Shown here piece by piece: positions 7,596-17,070 of a stretch of DNA of 64,000 bases. Position 1 is the stretch's first letter. Each line of letters opens with the position of its first letter. The notes under the pieces are model-generated. The model did not search any database and was not told the DNA's origin. It saw only the letters and a list, made by a program, of their open reading frames with translations. Source of the DNA: an uncultured Myxococcales bacterium (GTDB taxonomy: Bacteria > Myxococcota_A > Bradymonadia > UBA7976 > UBA1532); NCBI GenBank assembly GCA_903847385.1, contig CAINDO010000565.1, positions 1 through 64,000 of the forward strand, written 5' to 3'. The position numbers and the translations under genes were made by a program.

Positions 7596-10505
7596 ATGTC
7601 CGTAACCCGCACGCTCTCTGCCGTGCTGGGGGTCTCGACCGAGGAGTGGCCGCTCGTGCGTTCGCTGGGCGGGCTGTTCCTGCTCGCGTCCGCCGCCGCG
7701 ACGCTCACGGCCAGCGCCTCGAAGGCCATGTTCCTCTCGGCCAACCCGCTCTCGGCCCTGGCCTGGGTGCTCATGGCGCAGGCGGCCTGGGGGCTCGGCA
7801 TCGCCCTGGTCTACGCCCGGGCCACGGCCCGCTACGACGTCACGCGGCGCTTTCTCACCCTCATCGGCCTGTCGCTCGTCTCGTTCACCGGCCTGTGGGC
7901 GCTCTTCGGCGTGGCGCCGGAGCCGGCCTCGCTGGTGGCGGCCATCTGGGCACCCGGGCTGGTGCAGCTCGTGACCATCCAGACGTGGAGCCTGCCGACG
8001 ACCTTCCTGCCCGGGCGCACGGCCAAGCGGCTGATCCCGGTGCTGGCGGCCATCGCCACGTTCGGTGCGGCCTTCGGCGGCGCGCTGACCCGCGTGACGG
8101 GCGAGATCGTCGACACCGAGGCGCTGCTGCTGCTCTCCGGCGGGCTGCTCGGGGGCATGGGCCTGTTCATGCCCGCGGTCGTCCGCAGCCTGCGGGACCA
8201 GGCGGGCGAGTCGCCGCCGCGCACCCGGCAGGCCGCGCGCTCCGTGCGCTCGGGCCTGTTCGACGTCGTCCACTCGCCCCTGCTCGGGCGCCTGGCCGCC
8301 GTGGTGTTCCTCACGCAGTTCGCGTCGGTGCTGGTGGAGTACCAGCTCAGCGGCGAGCTCAAGGCGCGCTACGACAAGGCGTCGATGAGCGCGTTTCTGG
8401 GCACGTTCTATACGGTGGGCAACCTGATGGTGCTCGGCGTGAGCCTGCTGGCGACGCAGCGGCTCGTGCGGTTCCTGGGCCTGGGCATCTGCGTGTCCGC
8501 CGTGGCGATGCTCGTGGGCGCCGGCAGCGGGGCGTACCTCTTCGGGGCGCTCTCGGGGGCGTTCCCGGCGTTCTATGCGCTGGTGGGCACCGCGGCGGCC
8601 GAGCGGGTGGGGCAGTTCGCGCTCTCGCGCAACGCCGCGCAGATGCTGCTGTCGCCCCTGGACTCGCGCACGGTCGAGCACGCCCGCACGCTCATCGACG
8701 GCGTCGTCTATCGCGGCGCCTCGCTGATCGCCTCCGTCGCGCTGCTCGGCGTGGCGGCCCTGCCGCTCTGGGGTCTGACCATTCCGGTGGTGCTGGGCTG
8801 CATCGCCGTGGTGATCATCGGCCTGAGCATCGAGCCCCACTACCGCCGCGCGCTCTACGAGTCGTTGGGCACGGGCGACGCGAAGGTCGGCGGTGCCGGC
8901 GGGCGCGTGGTGCTGGACGCCTCCGCCGAGGACGGGATCACGCGGGCCTTGGCCTCGGACGACGAGGCCGAGATCGTGCGCGGCCTGGAGCTGGTGCAGG
9001 CCGTGGGCGTCGCGCCGGACATCCGCCGCATCGAGGCCCTGGCGGCCGACGGCAACGAGGTCGTGTCGCCGGTGGCGCTGGAGACGCTCCGGGTGCTCGA
9101 GGTGCCCGTGTCCTGGGCGCTCCTGCAGGGGCTGCTGTCGCCGGATCGGCCCGCGCCGGTGCTGCGCGCGGCGCTCTCGGCGCTGGGCGGCACGGACCCG
9201 CCGGAGCTGGCGGCGGCGGTGCAGAGCCTGCGCAGCCACTCGGACGCCACGGTGGCCGCGTTGGCCCATGCGACTTCGCCCATCCCCGGCTTGGTGCCCG
9301 TGCCGCTGGTGCCCACCGCGCCCCTGGGTGACCTGGCCACGCTCATGAACAGCTCCGAGCTGGACGTGCGCCGCAGCCTGGTCGAGCTGTTGGGGCAGGG
9401 TGGCGTCGACGCGGGCCTGCCGCCGCTCTTGCGCTCGCTGGAGGATCATCAGGTGCGCGACCAGGCCGTGGTCTCGCTGTCCCGCTACGGCGCCCGCCTG
9501 GTGCCCGCCGCCGCGGAGGCCCTGGCCGCCAACCGGCTCAGCGAGACGGCGCAGGTGGCGCTGCTGCACGCCGTGGCCCGCACGCGCGCCCCCGCCGCCC
9601 GCGACCTGCTGATGAGCATGTCGCACATGCGGGCCTCGGCCCTGCGCAACGCCGCCGTCCGCGGGCTGTGGCGCATGGCCGCGGACGAGGAGCTCAAGCC
9701 CGATCCGGAGTGGCTCGTGGCCGTCGCCCGGCGTGAGATCGAGCTGGAGAGCGCGCTGATCGGCGCCGCCACGCTCGTCGAGGGCGACGACCGCCACGAG
9801 TTCCTGCGGTCGGAGCTGCGCGAGCAGGCCCGCATGGCCGAGCGGCGGGTGTTCGGGTTCCTGGGTCTGCTTTACGGGCGCGCCGAGCTGCACCGCACGC
9901 AGTGCCACCTGCGCAGCGAGAACCCCCGGTCGCGCTCCAACGCCATCGAGCTGCTCGACCAGAAGCTGCGCCACGCCGCGCTGCGCTCCTTCATCGACCT
10001 GGTCGAGGGCCGCGCGGCGCCCGCGTTGCCCGGTGGCTTCGACCTGCGGCGCGTGGACGCCTGCCCCATCATCCTGCTGCGCATGGAGCGGTGGCTGCAC
10101 GGCCGCGAGGACACGGCCCTCGACCGCGCGCACCAGCTCCGACGGGCGGACCTGTTCGCCGAGGCGTCGGCCGAGGCCATCACGGCGCTCGCCCGCGACA
10201 CCGTGCTGCAGACGCTGCCGGACGCCCGGCGCATCTCGCTGAACGGCACCGTGGTGGTGCTGCTGGCGGGGCAGGCGCGCGTGGTCTCCGACGGGCGGCT
10301 GATGCGGCTCGGCGACACGGCGGGCGCGCTCGAGGCCCTGGCCGGCGAGGTCCTCACGGACGCGCTCGAGGCCGTGGGGCCGGCGCGGGTGGCCTTGATG
10401 CCCGCCGCCACGCTGGAGGAACATCTGACCAACCACCCCGCGCTGGTGCGGGCGCTCTTGCGCAAGTTCGGGCGCAAGCTGCGCGACCTGAACCAGAGGA
10501 GCTGA
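7596..10505 (+). CDS. Npt1/Npt2-like nucleotide transporter (ADP/ATP translocase fold) fused to HEAT-like repeats and a C-terminal cNMP-binding-like domain
   Basis: 969 aa; about 12 hydrophobic segments in the first ~430 aa, then HEAT-like repeats (DVRRSLVELLGQGGVDAGLPPLLRSLEDHQVRDQAVVSL) and a cyclic-nucleotide-like tail. Confidence 0.75.
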   Translation: MSVTRTLSAVLGVSTEEWPLVRSLGGLFLLASAAATLTASASKAMFLSANPLSALAWVLMAQAAWGLGIALVYARATARYDVTRRFLTLIGLSLVSFTGLWALFGVAPEPASLVAAIWAPGLVQLVTIQTWSLPTTFLPGRTAKRLIPVLAAIATFGAAFGGALTRVTGEIVDTEALLLLSGGLLGGMGLFMPAVVRSLRDQAGESPPRTRQAARSVRSGLFDVVHSPLLGRLAAVVFLTQFASVLVEYQLSGELKARYDKASMSAFLGTFYTVGNLMVLGVSLLATQRLVRFLGLGICVSAVAMLVGAGSGAYLFGALSGAFPAFYALVGTAAAERVGQFALSRNAAQMLLSPLDSRTVEHARTLIDGVVYRGASLIASVALLGVAALPLWGLTIPVVLGCIAVVIIGLSIEPHYRRALYESLGTGDAKVGGAGGRVVLDASAEDGITRALASDDEAEIVRGLELVQAVGVAPDIRRIEALAADGNEVVSPVALETLRVLEVPVSWALLQGLLSPDRPAPVLRAALSALGGTDPPELAAAVQSLRSHSDATVAALAHATSPIPGLVPVPLVPTAPLGDLATLMNSSELDVRRSLVELLGQGGVDAGLPPLLRSLEDHQVRDQAVVSLSRYGARLVPAAAEALAANRLSETAQVALLHAVARTRAPAARDLLMSMSHMRASALRNAAVRGLWRMAADEELKPDPEWLVAVARREIELESALIGAATLVEGDDRHEFLRSELREQARMAERRVFGFLGLLYGRAELHRTQCHLRSENPRSRSNAIELLDQKLRHAALRSFIDLVEGRAAPALPGGFDLRRVDACPIILLRMERWLHGREDTALDRAHQLRRADLFAEASAEAITALARDTVLQTLPDARRISLNGTVVVLLAGQARVVSDGRLMRLGDTAGALEALAGEVLTDALEAVGPARVALMPAATLEEHLTNHPALVRALLRKFGRKLRDLNQRS

Positions 10506-10508
10506 GAC

Positions 10509-11006
10509 ATGGCCAAGTCGTCGCTGGCGTACGAGTACCACGGCGCCGTCATCGAGACGGCCCTGGCCATGACCCAGGTGCCCCTCTTCGCGGGCATGAC
10601 CGCCGAGGCCCTGCTGCCCCTGGCCAGCGTGGTGCAGAAGCGGGCGCTCCCCAAGGGCGAGATCCTCTGCGACGAGGGGGACGTGGGGCAGGCGCTCTAC
10701 GTGGTCATCCGCGGCCGGCTCGAGGTCATCGTGGGCGACGAGGTCCGCGGCCACATCGGCGCGGGCGAGGTGGCCGGCGAGATGGCCCTGCTCGACGGCG
10801 GGCCGCGCAGCGCCACGCTCCGCACCGCCGAGGCCATGGAGATCTACGAGATGGACCGCGAGGATCTGCTGGAGACGCTCGACGCCCACCCGCGCCTGGC
10901 CATGACGCTCCTGCGCACTCTGGCGCGGCGCATCCTGGCCGCGGAGAACCCGCGCCGCATCGACGGCGACCGCACGCCCGGGCGCGACCTGAAGTTCGTG
11001 TCCTAG
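10509..11006 (+). CDS. Cyclic nucleotide-binding domain protein
   Basis: 165 aa; VPLFAGMTAEALLPLASVVQKRALPKGEILCDEGDVGQALYVVIRGRLEVI...GEVAGEMALLDGGPRSATLRTAEAMEIYEM. Confidence 0.88.
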   Translation: MAKSSLAYEYHGAVIETALAMTQVPLFAGMTAEALLPLASVVQKRALPKGEILCDEGDVGQALYVVIRGRLEVIVGDEVRGHIGAGEVAGEMALLDGGPRSATLRTAEAMEIYEMDREDLLETLDAHPRLAMTLLRTLARRILAAENPRRIDGDRTPGRDLKFVS

Positions 11007-12397
11007 GCGGACCGGTTGCGGCGTCGGCGGCGGACGCCGGCCAGCGCGAGCGCCGCGACGACGCTCGGGAGCGCGCCGCCGGACGGACCGGGGACCGCGC
11101 TGCAGCCCGCGCTGCCCTGGTAGCTGACCTTGCGGGGCGTGGGGCCGAACGCCGTGGCGACGCTGGTCGGCACGCGCCCGCCGCCCGCGCCCTCGAAGCC
11201 GTCCTCGGCCGCGTCCGGGCCGTCGGGGGGCTCGACCGGATCGGCGCCACCGTCGCCGAGGCCGGGTTTGTCGCCGGCGTCGCCGAAACCGGGGGCGCCG
11301 GTCCCGTCCGGCGGATCGACCGCGGTGCCGGCGTCCGTCGGCGGCGCGGTGTCCGCGTCGGCCACGGGCGCGGCGTCGGGCTCCGGCGGCACGAAGGGGG
11401 TCAGCCGCACGGCGTCCGCCAGGATGTGCTGGTCGGCGGGCACGTCCCCGGCGAAGTCGTCGTACACGTCCACGAACTGGTCGCCGCCGGCCTCGAAGTG
11501 GAACACACCCAGGGACTGCCAGCCCTCGACGGCGGACTGGTCGACCATGATGGCCTCCGTCGCGCCGGCGTGGCCCACGCCGTAGCGGGTCTGCGACCAC
11601 AGGCCGTAGGGGCCGCCCGTGAGCACGGAGACCTCGTAGTCACCGGCGGCGGCGAGGTCGAGCTTCCAGCGCGCCCAGTTGTCCGGGTTGTCCGAGGTGA
11701 AGGCGTTGGTCCAGTGCAGGCCGCCCTCGTTGCCCTGGTCATTGACCTTGCGCCAGTACTGCGAGGGGCCGTGCATGCGGAAGCACGGCCCGCCGTCGTC
11801 CACCACGCCGCCCTCGGCGGGCAGCACGGGGCAGGGGATGCCCAGGCACGGTCCACCGCCGGGCCCGCCGCCCCACCACTCCCAGTGCCAGTCCTCGCTG
11901 GGCACCGTGCGCTCGAAGCCGTAGTCGCCGCCGTGGGCGTTGAGCCAGCGCAGCACGCCGCCGGCGGCGGTGTTCAGGTCCAGCGCGTGGCCGCTCTGGT
12001 GGTTGCTGTAGCCCGGGCGGGCCGCCAGGTTGCAGTTGTTGCAGTTGCAGTTGGTGTAGCAGGCGTAGAGCTCTTCCTGCTCGGCCATGGTGCGGAAGCC
12101 GCTGACGATGCGGATGCCCACGCCGTCGGCGGCCGCGGCGTCCTGCATCACGATGTAGGCGTTGGCCGTCTCGCGCTCCACGGGCTCGCCGTCCACCGTG
12201 ACCACGGTGATCGCGAACGGGTCGCCCTGCACGTAGCCGCGATCCTGCCGTTCGCTGCAGTCGTAGGCGGCCTGCTCGGCCCACTCCAGGGCCGGCGGAC
12301 CCTCGTCCGGTGCGGGGGCCTCGATCTGGCAGCCGGCGAGCGCCGCACCGATCAAGGCGACGTGGCCGGGGAGAATGCGCGCGACTTTGCGGGACAT
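11003..12397 (-). CDS. M15-family (VanY-like D,D-carboxypeptidase) lipoprotein with golvesin/CBM-like domain and MYXO-CTERM-like tail
   Basis: SGFRTMAEQEELY...NHQSGHALDLN...EDWHWEWW zinc/active-site motifs; C-terminal GCSAVPGPSGGALPSVVAALALAGVRRRRRNRSA. Confidence 0.82.
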   Translation of the reverse strand: MSRKVARILPGHVALIGAALAGCQIEAPAPDEGPPALEWAEQAAYDCSERQDRGYVQGDPFAITVVTVDGEPVERETANAYIVMQDAAAADGVGIRIVSGFRTMAEQEELYACYTNCNCNNCNLAARPGYSNHQSGHALDLNTAAGGVLRWLNAHGGDYGFERTVPSEDWHWEWWGGGPGGGPCLGIPCPVLPAEGGVVDDGGPCFRMHGPSQYWRKVNDQGNEGGLHWTNAFTSDNPDNWARWKLDLAAAGDYEVSVLTGGPYGLWSQTRYGVGHAGATEAIMVDQSAVEGWQSLGVFHFEAGGDQFVDVYDDFAGDVPADQHILADAVRLTPFVPPEPDAAPVADADTAPPTDAGTAVDPPDGTGAPGFGDAGDKPGLGDGGADPVEPPDGPDAAEDGFEGAGGGRVPTSVATAFGPTPRKVSYQGSAGCSAVPGPSGGALPSVVAALALAGVRRRRRNRSA

Positions 12398-12471
12398 GGG
12401 GTGAGAGCGTAGCAGAGGCGGGCCGCGGCGTCGCACACTGCGCGACCGGAGCGGTTCGAGCGGAGGGGACG

Positions 12472-12999
12472 ATGCGCGCGTTTTGTGGAACCTGGAGCCT
12501 GGCGGTGGCCGTGCAGTTTGCCGCCTGCGACGCGGACACGGCCACGACGCCGGACGCGTCTGCGCCGGACGCCGCCCCGGCGGACGCGATGCCGGTCGAC
12601 GCCGCGGCGGGCGGCGCGAGCGGGACCGGCGGGACCGCCGACCCCGGTGGGACTCCGGCTGCGCCCGGCGGCAGCTTCGGCGGCCTGGGCGGCTCGGTCA
12701 CGGGCGTCGAGCGCCCCGTCGGGGCCTGCGCGCTCGACTGCAGTTGCAGCACGTGGTTCGTCGCGCCGCCCTACCCGCCGGACCCGGTTCTGCTCTTCGA
12801 GACGGCCTGCGCCAACGAGGGCGGAACGCCCATCGACGCCTGCCCGGAGGCCGACCTGCGCGGCGTCTGCGAGCGGGCGGTCGAGTTCTTCGTCGTGCGG
12901 CGCGCGCACCCCGCCCGCGCCCAGGATGGCGCCCAGTGCCCCGCCTCGACGGAGGACCTGCGCGCCGCCTGCGAGGCCGAGGGCGGTGTTTGGGAGTGA
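12472..12999 (+). CDS. Small secreted protein of unknown function with PDA linker and Cys-containing C-terminal region
   Basis: 175 aa; hydrophobic N-terminus with FAACDAD lipobox-like site, DASAPDAAPADAMPVDAA linker. Confidence 0.6.
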   Translation: MRAFCGTWSLAVAVQFAACDADTATTPDASAPDAAPADAMPVDAAAGGASGTGGTADPGGTPAAPGGSFGGLGGSVTGVERPVGACALDCSCSTWFVAPPYPPDPVLLFETACANEGGTPIDACPEADLRGVCERAVEFFVVRRAHPARAQDGAQCPASTEDLRAACEAEGGVWE

Positions 13000-13017
13000 G
13001 CCGCGGGCCCGCCCCGG

Positions 13018-14061
13018 TCACTGCGCGGGCGGCGCCGCGACCTCGACGTGCCAGCGGCCGTCGCCCAGATCCCGCCGGCTCACGCGCGACCCCAACGAAG
13101 GGAAGAGCGTGAGCGTCTCGACCTGCGTGGTGAAGTGCAGGCTCGGCTCGGTGGTGGTGAACACGCCGCCCGCCCGCAGCGCCAGCGGCAGCAGGAGCTG
13201 ATCGGCCAGGTGCTCGCCCACGGCGGCGCCCGTGCGCTCGAACGCGGCGATCTGGTCGGCGAGCCGCGCGGCGACCTCCTCGGCGCGCACGCCCTTCTCG
13301 CCCAACGCGGTGAAGACCTCCGTGCCGTGCGTGTTCTCCAGGAACGCCGTCAGGGCGTTGCCCTGCCCGGGCCCGCCGAGCACCTGCACCTCGCCGGAGC
13401 CGTGCGGCCAGCCGAGCCGATCCGCGAGCGTGTCGACCTCGCGCCGACCGACGTGCTCGGGCACGTTGGCCACCAGCGCCCGCGCGCGCCGCCGGACGCT
13501 CGGCCCGGGCTCCGTCAGGTTCAGGGCGCTGGCCGGCCCGTGCGGCTCGATCTCGACCTCGACGCGACCGCCGCCCGCCGGGTAGAAGCCGGCGCGCAGC
13601 AGGCGGGCCTTCACGTGCAGGCCCAGGCGGGCGAGCAGGGGCAGGAACGCCGACTCGATGAATTCGAAGGGCGGCGCCATCGGGTTGTGGGTGCCGCCCA
13701 CGAGCGTGAGACGGGCCGTCGCGCCGGAGAGGGCCAGGGGCAGCAGCACGGTCTGCAGCACCAGCGAGGTGCTGCCGGCCGAGCCGATGTCGAACACGTG
13801 CTCGCCGCCCCGCAGCGCGCCGGGCGTGAACGTGAACGCCGTCGCGCCCACCCGCGCGCCCTCGACGTCGGCGTCGCAGATGGCCGCCGCGGCGGTCACG
13901 GCCATCAGGTGCTGCCGCTGCAGGCCCGGGCGGGCCCGGCCGGCGCGCACGTTCACGAACGACACGGGCTGGCCGGTCAGCACGGACAGCGTGAGCGAGG
14001 TGCGGAGGATCTGCCCCCCGCCCTCGCCGCGCGCGCCGTCGATCTGCATGAAATCACGCAT
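13018..14061 (-). CDS. rtcA: RNA 3'-terminal phosphate cyclase
   Basis: 347 aa; IDGARGEGGGQILRTSLTLSVLTGQPV...RARPGLQRQHLMAV; adjacent to rtcB. Confidence 0.92.
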   Translation of the reverse strand: MRDFMQIDGARGEGGGQILRTSLTLSVLTGQPVSFVNVRAGRARPGLQRQHLMAVTAAAAICDADVEGARVGATAFTFTPGALRGGEHVFDIGSAGSTSLVLQTVLLPLALSGATARLTLVGGTHNPMAPPFEFIESAFLPLLARLGLHVKARLLRAGFYPAGGGRVEVEIEPHGPASALNLTEPGPSVRRRARALVANVPEHVGRREVDTLADRLGWPHGSGEVQVLGGPGQGNALTAFLENTHGTEVFTALGEKGVRAEEVAARLADQIAAFERTGAAVGEHLADQLLLPLALRAGGVFTTTEPSLHFTTQVETLTLFPSLGSRVSRRDLGDGRWHVEVAAPPAQ

Positions 14062-14073
14062 GATTCACCCGTT

Positions 14074-15318
14074 TCACCCCTTCACGCACACGACCTGCTT
14101 GAGCTCGTACACGATCTCCACCAGGTCCTTCTGCGCTTCCATCACCGCGTCGATGGGCTTGTAGGCCGCCGGCGTCTCGTCGATCACGTCCGCGTCCTTG
14201 CGGCACTCCACGCCCTCGGTCGCCCGCGCGTGGTCCTCGAGCGTGAAGCGGCGCTTCGCCTCGGTGCGGCTCATCACGCGGCCCGCGCCGTGGCTGCACG
14301 AGTGGAACGACTCCTCGTTGCCCTTCCCGCGGACGATGTACGAACGCGCCCCCATGCTGCCGGGGATGATCCCCAGCTCACCGGGGCCCGCGCGCACGGC
14401 GCCCTTTCGGGTCACCCACACGCGCTCGCCGTAGTGCTTCTCCTTCGCGATGTAGTTGTGGTGACAGTTCACCGCCTCGAGGCGGGCCTCGAACGGGGGC
14501 AGCTCACCCTTCGCCACCAGGCCGCGCAGCGCGCCGAGCACCGCCTCCATCATCAGCTCGCGGTTCGTCGCCGCGAACTCCTGCGCCCACCCCACGGCCA
14601 CGCGGTAGTCGTCGAAGTGGGTGCTCCCCTCGGGCAGGTACGCCAGATCCTTCTCGGGCAGGTGCACGAACCAGCGCTCCATCTCGTACTTGGCCTTCTC
14701 GATGAAGTACGAGCCGATGCGGTTCCCCACCCCGCGCGACCCGGAGTGCAGCATCACCCACACGTGCTGCTCGGCGTCCAGGCAGACCTCGATGAAGTGG
14801 TTCCCCGTGCCGAGCGTCCCGAGGTGCTGCTCCGTGGACCCGCGCTTCAGCTTGGGGTGCTTCTCGCAGATCGCGTCGAAGGCGGGCAGCAGCGTGGTCC
14901 AGGCCGCGGCGTGGGGCTCGGGCAGCGTATCGAAGGCGCCCTTGTCGCCAGGGCGGCCGTCGTTCGTCCGCCCGTGGGGCACCGCCGCCTCGATGGCCGT
15001 ACGCACGCCGTGCAGGTCGTCGGGCAGGTCCGAGGCCTTCAGGCTCGTGCGCACCGCCATCATCCCGCAGCCGATGTCCACGCCCACCGCGGCCGGGATG
15101 ATCGCGCCCTTCGTCGGGATCACGCTCCCCACCGTCGCGCCGAGGCCGGCGTGCACGTCCGGCATCACGGCGACCCACTTGTAGATGAAGGGCATCGAGG
15201 CGGCGCGGCGCACCTGCTGCTTCGCCTTGTCGTCGAACGCGACGCCCCGCGTCCACGCCTTCACCAGGCCCTGGCCGGCGTCGCCCTGGAAGATCTCGAT
15301 GTCGTTGCGGGTCGTCAT
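14074..15318 (-). CDS. rtcB: RNA-splicing ligase RtcB
   Basis: 414 aa; MPDVHAGLGATVGSVIPTKGAIIPAAVGVDIGCGMMAVRT, GTGNHFIEVCLD, HSGSRGVGNRIG, NCHHNYIAKE, SMGARSYIVRGKGNEESFHSCSHGAGR. Confidence 0.96.
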   Translation of the reverse strand: MTTRNDIEIFQGDAGQGLVKAWTRGVAFDDKAKQQVRRAASMPFIYKWVAVMPDVHAGLGATVGSVIPTKGAIIPAAVGVDIGCGMMAVRTSLKASDLPDDLHGVRTAIEAAVPHGRTNDGRPGDKGAFDTLPEPHAAAWTTLLPAFDAICEKHPKLKRGSTEQHLGTLGTGNHFIEVCLDAEQHVWVMLHSGSRGVGNRIGSYFIEKAKYEMERWFVHLPEKDLAYLPEGSTHFDDYRVAVGWAQEFAATNRELMMEAVLGALRGLVAKGELPPFEARLEAVNCHHNYIAKEKHYGERVWVTRKGAVRAGPGELGIIPGSMGARSYIVRGKGNEESFHSCSHGAGRVMSRTEAKRRFTLEDHARATEGVECRKDADVIDETPAAYKPIDAVMEAQKDLVEIVYELKQVVCVKG

Positions 15319-15364
15319 GGATTCGCTCCCTTCGGTGTCTCGATGTCTGGTCACCGTGGGGTAT

Positions 15365-15380
15365 AGCAGGGGGCGTGCCA
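15365..15380 (-). promoter_or_regulatory. Putative sigma-54 (-24/-12) promoter of rtcBA
   Basis: Minus strand reads TTGGCACG-CCCC-CTGCTATA; compared with TGGCACG-N4-TTGCW it differs only by C for the first T of TTGC, with correct GG/GC spacing; 47 bp upstream of rtcB ATG. Confidence 0.65.
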
Positions 15381-15420
15381 ACCGCGCGGGCGCATGTCTC
15401 CGTGCGGTGTCCGTGCCATC

Positions 15421-15438
15421 ACGATACGTCTGTATCGT
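15421..15438. promoter_or_regulatory. Perfect inverted repeat upstream of the rtcBA promoter (possible activator/UAS site)
   Basis: ACGATAC-GTCT-GTATCGT (7-bp arms, 4-bp spacer), partly overlapped by palindrome TCGTCGACGA at 15435-15444. Confidence 0.4.
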
Positions 15439-15446
15439 CGACGAGA

Positions 15447-17042
15447 TCAGCGCGCGACGCGGTACAGCGTGGCGTCCGGCGCCTCGAACACGGGCACGAG
15501 CCAGTCCGGGGCGCCGTGTGCGTCCACGTCCAGCCAGAAGCGCGGGATGTGCGCGACGGGGGAGAGCCCGCGCACCCGCACCGCCCAGCGGACGTCGTAG
15601 TGCGCCAGCGCGGTGCGGACCTCGACGGCGTCCCAGGCGCGGCCGCTGTAGGCGGCGCCGATCGGCCCGAGGACCGGGTGGTCGAGCTCGAAGCCGAGCG
15701 CGTGGCCGGGCTCCGCGAGCAGGGGGGCGCCCGGGGGCACCTGCGCGGCGATCACCTGCCGCAGCGTGCGGCCGTCGGTGGCCGGGGCGTCCAGGTGGGC
15801 GGCGATGCGGCGGGCGGGGTTGCCCTCCAGGTAGGTCGCCCGCATGGCCGGCAGGTACGACCACCCGCCGGCGATCAGCCCGGTCAGCGTGGCGGCGCCG
15901 ACGAGCGCGCCGTGCCGGACGGGCAGGGCTCCGGCGGCGATCAGGCCCCCGAGCGCGCGCCCGGCGACGATCAGCAACGGCGGCAGAATCGGGAGCAGGT
16001 AGCGCGGCAACAGCACGATGGAGTTGCGCGTGTGGCTCAGATAGAGCAGCGACGCCAGATACAGGCCCATGAACACGACACACAGGCGCACCAGCGGGTC
16101 CGTCGCCCAGGCGCCCGCGGCGGCGCGGGTCGGCCCCGGCGCCCGCAGCACGGCGCGCGCCACGAGCCCGAGGGCCAGGACGAAGGCGCCGAGCTCGAGC
16201 CAGAACGCGGCGGTGTCGGGCGTGGCCACGCCGAAGAGCGTCACGCCGCCCCAGAAGAACTCCGAGAGCACGGCGGACCACGGCCGGACGAAGTCGTCCA
16301 GGGCGCCGCCGTCGGCGTCCCCGCTCAGCACCAGGTTGCGCAGGAACAGCGCCCCCATGACCACGGCGCCCGGCAGCCCGACGGCGACGGCGTCCAGAAA
16401 GTGCGCGCGCGTGCGGGCCCGCAGCCAGCGCACGCCGAAGTACACGCCCACCGCGCCGAGCAGGAACGTGCCGGCGAAGCGGCAGGCGAAGGCCGCGCCG
16501 GCCAGCGCGCCCCCTTGCCACAGCGCAGGCCGGTCGTTCGCGCCCAGCCCCGCCCCGAGCCGGACGAGCGCGCCCGTGGCCAGCGCCGTGAAGACGACGT
16601 CGCTCGCGATGACCGTGGTGAGGATGGTGCCGTGCAGGTTCAGCAGCACGAGCAGCGCCGCCCAGGCCCCCATCCACCCGCCGAGCGCGCGGAAGAGCAG
16701 CGCGGCCGTGCACAGGCCCCCGGCCAGCGAGACCAGCAGCCCGGCCAGCGGGGGCGAGCACCCCAGCGTGATCCCCAGGGCGATCAGCAGCGGGTAGCCT
16801 GGCGGGAACGTGGTCTGGCTCGTCGGCAGCGCGCCCGAGGTGAAGTTCGGGTCGTAGATCAGGATCGACGTGCCGAAGCCCTCGCCGCGGGCCAGCGTCC
16901 GCGCGCCCTCGAGGTACTGGATGCCGTCGTTCGACACGAGGTCCGGCGCGTGGGCGCTCCACGTATGGAAGACGTACACCGCGGCGCCGAGGAGCGCGGC
17001 CACCAGGGGGCCCAGACGTGCGCGGTTGCCGAGACCAGACAT
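15447..17042 (-). CDS. Polytopic membrane glycosyltransferase (GT39/PMT-like)
   Basis: 531 aa; NDGIQYLEGARTLARGEGF...TTFPPGYPLLIALG and about 10 TM helices typical of ArnT/PMT-like GT-C enzymes. Confidence 0.7.
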   Translation of the reverse strand: MSGLGNRARLGPLVAALLGAAVYVFHTWSAHAPDLVSNDGIQYLEGARTLARGEGFGTSILIYDPNFTSGALPTSQTTFPPGYPLLIALGITLGCSPPLAGLLVSLAGGLCTAALLFRALGGWMGAWAALLVLLNLHGTILTTVIASDVVFTALATGALVRLGAGLGANDRPALWQGGALAGAAFACRFAGTFLLGAVGVYFGVRWLRARTRAHFLDAVAVGLPGAVVMGALFLRNLVLSGDADGGALDDFVRPWSAVLSEFFWGGVTLFGVATPDTAAFWLELGAFVLALGLVARAVLRAPGPTRAAAGAWATDPLVRLCVVFMGLYLASLLYLSHTRNSIVLLPRYLLPILPPLLIVAGRALGGLIAAGALPVRHGALVGAATLTGLIAGGWSYLPAMRATYLEGNPARRIAAHLDAPATDGRTLRQVIAAQVPPGAPLLAEPGHALGFELDHPVLGPIGAAYSGRAWDAVEVRTALAHYDVRWAVRVRGLSPVAHIPRFWLDVDAHGAPDWLVPVFEAPDATLYRVAR

Positions 17043-17046
17043 GAGA

Positions 17047-17070
17047 CCCGCAACATCGACAGGTTGCGGG
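17047..17070. promoter_or_regulatory. Perfect hairpin immediately upstream of the GT-C start codon
   Basis: CCCGCAAC-ATCGACAG-GTTGCGGG (8-bp arms), 4 bp from the start codon at 17042. Confidence 0.4.

Noticed and set aside
7449-11600. 1383-aa minus-strand ORF
   Set aside because: Antisense to the transporter and cNMP genes; no recognisable motifs.
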